DNA from: Muribaculaceae bacterium
GTDB taxonomy: Bacteria; Bacteroidota; Bacteroidia; Bacteroidales; Muribaculaceae
Direction of reading: 5' to 3'
Assembly: GCA_009775195.1 (NCBI GenBank)
Contig: VSPF01000127.1
Span: 1-8,361 of the forward strand
DNA length: 8,361 nt
A model generated the notes under the pieces. That model did not search any database. It had not been told where the DNA came from and was given only the letters and a program-made list of their open reading frames with translations. Shown here one piece after another: positions 5,810-8,361 of this stretch; position 1 is the first letter of the stretch, and every line of letters starts with the position of its first letter. Made by a program: the position numbers and the translations under genes.

Positions 5810-5878
5810 TCTTGTGAATAAGCAATTTTGACACACATTCTTAACCCCTGAGTCGTAAACCTCAACCTGTCAGTCCTC

Positions 5879-7315
5879 TTATTCCTTGGCTTTTTTATAT
5901 TTCTGGCAGGGGTGGCAACTGCTGCCGTCGAAGCAGTGGGTGCAGACGCGCTCCTTTGGCAGGCCGATTGAGGCCACGAGGTCTTCCATGCTGTTGAACT
6001 GCAGCGTCGAGAGTCCGAGCTGACGGGCGATTTCGGCCACCATGCGCTCGTATTCGGGCGTGCCGGCGGTCGAGTAGCGGTCGAGTTTGGCTGTGTGGTC
6101 GCCCTCGAAATCCTGTATTATGCGCCTGGTGATGAGCTCGAGGTCGCTCTTCGACGACGTGAAGCCTATAAACGGGCAGCCGTAGACGAGCGGAGGGCAC
6201 GATATGCGCGCATGTACCTCGGTGGCCCCGGCGTCGAAGAAGGTCTTGACATTGTCGCGCAACTGCGTGCCACGGACTATCGAGTCGTCGCAGAAAACGA
6301 CGCGCTGGCCCTTGAGCAGGGCGGCGTTGGGTATGAGCTTCATGCGTGCCACAAGGTCGCGGCGCGACTGGTTGCCCGGCGTGAAGCTTCGCGGCCATGT
6401 GGGCGTGTATTTCAACACGGCGCGGCGATATGGTATGCCGTGCCCCTCGGCATAACCCAGGGCACAGCCGACGCCCGAATCGGGGATGCCACACACACTG
6501 TCGGCTTCGGTATCGTCCTTCCGGCCCATGGCCTTGCCCACGGCCTCGCGCATGGCCTCGACATTGACACCGTCGTAAGTGCTGGTCGGGAAACCATAGT
6601 ACACCCACAGGAACGAGCAAATCTGTTCGCACGGCGCCGGCTCCTGGAGCACTTCTATGCCGTCGGGGCGCAGGCGCACGATTTCGCCCGGGCCGAGGTC
6701 GCGGACGGTCGTGTAGCCAAGGTTCTCGAAGGCACCGCTCTCGCCGGTCACGGCATAGCCATCGTCGTTGCGTCCTATGACAATAGGGGTGCGGCCGAGG
6801 TAGTCGCGCGCGGCGATAATCCCGTCCTCGGTGAGGATGAGCATGGAGCAGGAACCCTCGATTTTGCTATAAACGAGGTTGATGCCCTCCACAAAGTCCG
6901 CGCCCATATTTATCATCAGGGCCACGACCTCGGTCTGGTTGATATTGTTTGCCGACAGTTCGCTCAGGTGCATACGCTGTGCCAGCAGCTCGTCGGCCAG
7001 CTTGCGCAGATTACCGATTTTGGCCACGGTGACCACGGCATAGCGCCCCAAATGCGAGTTGACCAGTATAGGCTGGGGGTCGGTATCGCTGATTACACCG
7101 ATACCGGCATTGCCGGTAAAGCTGTCGAGTTCGTCTTCGAACTTCGAGCGGAAATAGTCACGCTCGATACTGTGAATCTTACGGTTAAAGCCCCATTCGC
7201 GGTCAAAAGTGACCATACCGGCACGTTTGGTGCCGAGGTGGGAATTGTAGTCCGTACCATAGAAAACCTCATTTACACAAGGCTTGCGCGAAATCGCGCC
7301 AAAAAAACCGCCCAT
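5879..7315 (-). CDS. Amidophosphoribosyltransferase-like (PurF-family) protein lacking the glutaminase active site
   Basis: PurF makes 5-phosphoribosylamine from PRPP and glutamine, the first step of purine synthesis. This 478-aa protein has a PurF C-terminal half: PDSG (278-281), KYTPTWPRSFTP (302-313) and the PRPP loop VVFCDDSIVRGTQ (339-351). C233, C380, C458 and C461 align by eye with the four [4Fe-4S] ligands of Bacillus-type PurF; C467 and C470 add a second CxxC. The N-terminal domain is different. It begins MGGFFGAIS, so the nucleophile Cys after Met is Gly, and the usual H-x-RY, HNGN and D-S-E active-site segments read VISDTDPQ, AKIGN and NQTE. It probably cannot use glutamine. It may use ammonia, partner another protein or do something else. 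I chose the ATG at 7315: the 23 extra upstream codons overlap the likely promoter, and the MGGFFG start fits this Bacteroidetes family as I recall it. A separate true PurF would be expected elsewhere. Confidence 0.9.
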   Translation of the reverse strand: MGGFFGAISRKPCVNEVFYGTDYNSHLGTKRAGMVTFDREWGFNRKIHSIERDYFRSKFEDELDSFTGNAGIGVISDTDPQPILVNSHLGRYAVVTVAKIGNLRKLADELLAQRMHLSELSANNINQTEVVALMINMGADFVEGINLVYSKIEGSCSMLILTEDGIIAARDYLGRTPIVIGRNDDGYAVTGESGAFENLGYTTVRDLGPGEIVRLRPDGIEVLQEPAPCEQICSFLWVYYGFPTSTYDGVNVEAMREAVGKAMGRKDDTEADSVCGIPDSGVGCALGYAEGHGIPYRRAVLKYTPTWPRSFTPGNQSRRDLVARMKLIPNAALLKGQRVVFCDDSIVRGTQLRDNVKTFFDAGATEVHARISCPPLVYGCPFIGFTSSKSDLELITRRIIQDFEGDHTAKLDRYSTAGTPEYERMVAEIARQLGLSTLQFNSMEDLVASIGLPKERVCTHCFDGSSCHPCQKYKKAKE

Positions 7316-7339
7316 TGGATTGTTCTTAGAATTAAAGTG

Positions 7340-7347
7340 CAAAATTA
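7340..7347 (-). promoter_or_regulatory. -7 promoter element of the PurF-like gene
   Basis: On the minus strand TAATTTTG matches TAnnTTTG perfectly, 24 nt upstream of the ATG at 7315. The predicted transcript starts near 7334. A -33 TTG is present, but only about 15 nt away, shorter than usual. The site supports the ATG at 7315 over the in-frame ATG at 7384. Confidence 0.5.
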
Positions 7348-7502
7348 CAAAATTTCCTCGAACAATACCCTCCTTCCCGCCCAAAAGTTTTTTGAGTCAC
7401 GATGCCAATATCGAAAAAGAGGAAACATAAAGGCAAAAGGGACAAAAAGAATTTTTAGCCAAAATGTCAATGTGCGCTTTGACGACGGTTTAGCTTTGGG
7501 CT

Positions 7503-7519
7503 GCGGAGTCGACTACCGC
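7503..7519. repeat. Small inverted repeat after the 7522-8256 gene
   Basis: GCGGAGTCGACTACCGC: GCGG pairs with CCGC and AGT with ACT, with one bulged A and a tight CG centre. It follows the hairpin at 7521-7545 on the minus strand and has no T-tract. The rest of the spacer 7316-7521 is A-rich on the plus strand, and I see no gene in it. Confidence 0.3.
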
Positions 7520-7520
7520 T

Positions 7521-7545
7521 GTCAACATCGCTCACCGATGCTGAC
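7521..7545 (-). terminator. Hairpin overlapping the stop codon of the 7522-8256 gene
   Basis: On the minus strand GTCAGCATCG and CGATGTTGAC form a 10-bp stem (one G-U pair) around GTGAG. On the plus strand the wobble becomes an A-C mismatch, which points to an RNA made from the minus strand. The TGA stop (7524-7522) lies inside the 3' arm. No T-tract follows, so it may be an RNA-stability or attenuator structure rather than an intrinsic terminator. Confidence 0.4.
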
Positions 7546-8256
7546 GGGTTGAAGCTGGATGGTGGAAGGCATTTCGGAATCTGTTGGTGGGGAAGAGTTT
7601 AGGGTTAGGTAGAAGATTAGAGGGCCGGGTGGCCTTTTTTGTGGTAGTCGGGGAACGGGAAGGAGTGGGTCGCGGATATAGATAGGAGGAACTTCGTCGG
7701 CAATGTTGAATGTGGAATTTTGAATTTTGGATTCGTTGCGGATGTGAATTATTATGAAGTTGTCAGGCCCCTTGTTGAGGATGATGGGGGCGACTGCGCG
7801 GAGAGCTTCCTTGAATTTGGAATGTTGAAGGTTGAATGTTGAATTGTTTGCCGAACGTGAACGATTTGCAAATTTGGGAGTTCTTGAGGTGTAGGCCTGG
7901 CAGTCGAGGAGAAGGGCGTAGTTGAAGGTGAGACCACGGATGTTGTCGGGGTGGTTGCCGGAAGCCGGGGTAAGCCAGGGGGTCTTGGGCTTGGAGATGA
8001 AGCCGGAAAGGGTAGCGGCATCTCGTTTGGTCTTGGCCATTACGAGGAAATTGCCATAGTGGTCGATACGGTGGTGAAGATACTGATAATATTCGCACAA
8101 GAGTCTGCGCGAGTCATAGCCAGGAGGGTCGATTATGACAATTCGGTGATTGTCGTTGTGCTGGCGTGTGTATTCGAGGGTGGCGATTACATCGAGTTCC
8201 CAGCGGGCGAGGTGGCGGTTTGCGAACTTTTCAAAGAAGAGAGTGTATTTTGACAT
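7522..8256 (-). CDS. Uncharacterised protein with degraded P-loop (terminase-like) layout
   Basis: I do not recognise this 244-aa protein with certainty. Residues 16-86 (LARWELDVIATLEY, then HRIVIIDPPGYDSRRLLCEYY at 37-57, then NFLVMAKTKRDAATLSGF) follow the pattern of a P-loop ATPase of the phage large-terminase type. GLTFNYALLLDCQAY (108-122) sits where Walker B would be. The Walker A Lys is absent (GYDSRR in place of GxGKS), and the second acid of Walker B is Cys, so ATP hydrolysis is unlikely. Codon use at the N-terminus is like the neighbours. Two low-complexity repeats are translated in frame (residues 137-149 and 175-185, both containing NSTFN), and the last 45 residues are proline-rich. 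A hairpin covers the stop codon. It may be a domesticated or decaying phage-derived gene, or a lineage-specific protein. The start is ATG at 8256; upstream AACTTTTG (8309-8302, minus) is a weak promoter candidate. Confidence 0.55.
   Translation of the reverse strand: MSKYTLFFEKFANRHLARWELDVIATLEYTRQHNDNHRIVIIDPPGYDSRRLLCEYYQYLHHRIDHYGNFLVMAKTKRDAATLSGFISKPKTPWLTPASGNHPDNIRGLTFNYALLLDCQAYTSRTPKFANRSRSANNSTFNLQHSKFKEALRAVAPIILNKGPDNFIIIHIRNESKIQNSTFNIADEVPPIYIRDPLLPVPRLPQKRPPGPLIFYLTLNSSPPTDSEMPSTIQLQPVSIGERC
7702..7733. repeat. ATTCAACATT-type repeat inside a coding region, copy 1
   Basis: On the minus strand the tract has AATTCAAAATTCC and ACATTCAACATT units. It encodes residues 175-185 of the 7522-8256 protein. 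Such tracts are usual in Bacteroidales spacers rather than genes. Confidence 0.55.
7811..7846. repeat. ATTCAACATT-type repeat inside a coding region, copy 2
   Basis: On the minus strand this reads AATTCAACATTCAACC, then TTCAACATTCC and AAATTCAA, in the same orientation as copy 1. It encodes residues 137-149 of the 7522-8256 protein. Both copies are translated without a stop. Confidence 0.6.
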
Positions 8257-8327
8257 TGCGGTGCCTGCGTGCTAATCGGAAGAAACAAAAAGACATAAGG
8301 ACAAAAGTTAAATAAGGATTTTATTGA

Positions 8328-8351
8328 TTATTCCTCGAGCACGAGGAATAA
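8328..8351. repeat. Perfect 10-bp inverted repeat at the right edge
   Basis: TTATTCCTCG (8328-8337) and CGAGGAATAA (8342-8351) flank an AGCA loop. On the minus strand a frame open to the window edge reads LLMLFLVLEE and stops at TAA within the 3' arm, so this may be the terminator of a minus-strand gene ending there. Another frame continues to TAA at 8310-8308. There is no long T-tract on either strand. Its role is undecided; a terminator or operator are the obvious options. Confidence 0.45.
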
Positions 8352-8361
8352 CATTAATAGC

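Larger units (their letters stand above)
5424..5836. mobile_element. MITE-like or decayed IS-derived element with terminal inverted repeats
   Basis: The 505-bp gap between the SDR and PurF-like genes contains a structured element. GTGTATCAAAAT (5424-5435) is matched in inverse orientation by ATTTTGACACAC (5825-5836), 11 of 12 identical. Moving inward, each end then has a 15-nt hairpin (5441-5455 and 5795-5809) and then ATGGTTARCC (5462-5471 and 5780-5789 on the other strand), so the ends are homologous over about 50 bp with one gap. Base composition is unlike the flanking genes. There is no long ORF; a 49-codon open frame on the minus strand ends in the left terminal repeat. I cannot name an IS family, and no convincing target-site duplication is visible (only TTAAnnnnTGAG at 5411-5422 and 5841-5852). 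Mobility is inferred from structure alone. Confidence 0.5.

Noticed and set aside
5374..5878. CRISPR array or tRNA/ncRNA gene in the repeat-rich gap
   Set aside because: Repeats are inverted and nested, not evenly spaced direct repeats, and no cloverleaf or known ncRNA pattern is visible.
7316..7384. N-terminal extension of the PurF-like protein from the ATG at 7384
   Set aside because: It would start upstream of the best -7 element and add residues unlike the family, whose start is MGGFFG.
6095..7552. Plus-strand open frame of 485 codons across the PurF-like gene
   Set aside because: It is antisense to a clearly recognisable protein, has no family-like motifs, and arises from the GC-rich codon bias of the opposite strand.

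Overview
The window looks like chromosome from a member of the Bacteroidales. A Muribaculaceae-like gut lineage is my guess from the mix of GC-rich genes and AT-rich spacers. Three things support the order: TAnnTTTG-type -7 promoter elements, start sites without clear Shine-Dalgarno sequences, and proteins typical of the group (DUF4254, the MGGFFG-type PurF relative, a stand-alone HsdR N-terminal domain). I see no rRNA, tRNA or CRISPR array.

Layout. At 71-651 a minus-strand gene for a stand-alone HsdR N-terminal (PD-(D/E)xK nuclease-like) domain ends in a clear intrinsic terminator. It is divergent from holA (707-1738, DNA polymerase III delta subunit), and the two seem to share a palindromic -7 promoter core. 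A near-consensus promoter at 1767-1797 starts a plus-strand run of DUF4254 protein (1826-2428), GT9 glycosyltransferase (2428-3501, 1-nt overlap) and ruvB (3511-4539, TTG start). This run joins surface-glycan synthesis to Holliday-junction processing. A short-chain dehydrogenase (4621-5373) follows, bracketed by inverted AT-rich TTTAAAC-type repeats.

The most unusual stretch is the 505-bp gap at 5374-5878, between the convergent SDR gene and a minus-strand PurF-like gene. It holds a MITE-like element (about 5424-5836) with short terminal inverted repeats. Inside are a 158-nt interrupted palindrome and four copies of a 15-nt hairpin whose stems differ by compensatory base changes. Two of the hairpins sit next to T-tracts and could terminate transcription from both sides.

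The minus-strand gene 5879-7315 encodes a PurF-family protein. Its phosphoribosyltransferase and Fe-S cysteine motifs are intact, but the N-terminal glutaminase active site is missing, including the catalytic Cys. Upstream of it, 7522-8256 (minus) encodes a protein with a degraded P-loop/terminase-like layout. Two ATTCAACATT-type repeats, more usual in spacers, are read in frame within it, and a hairpin covers its stop codon. The right edge carries a perfect 10-bp inverted repeat.
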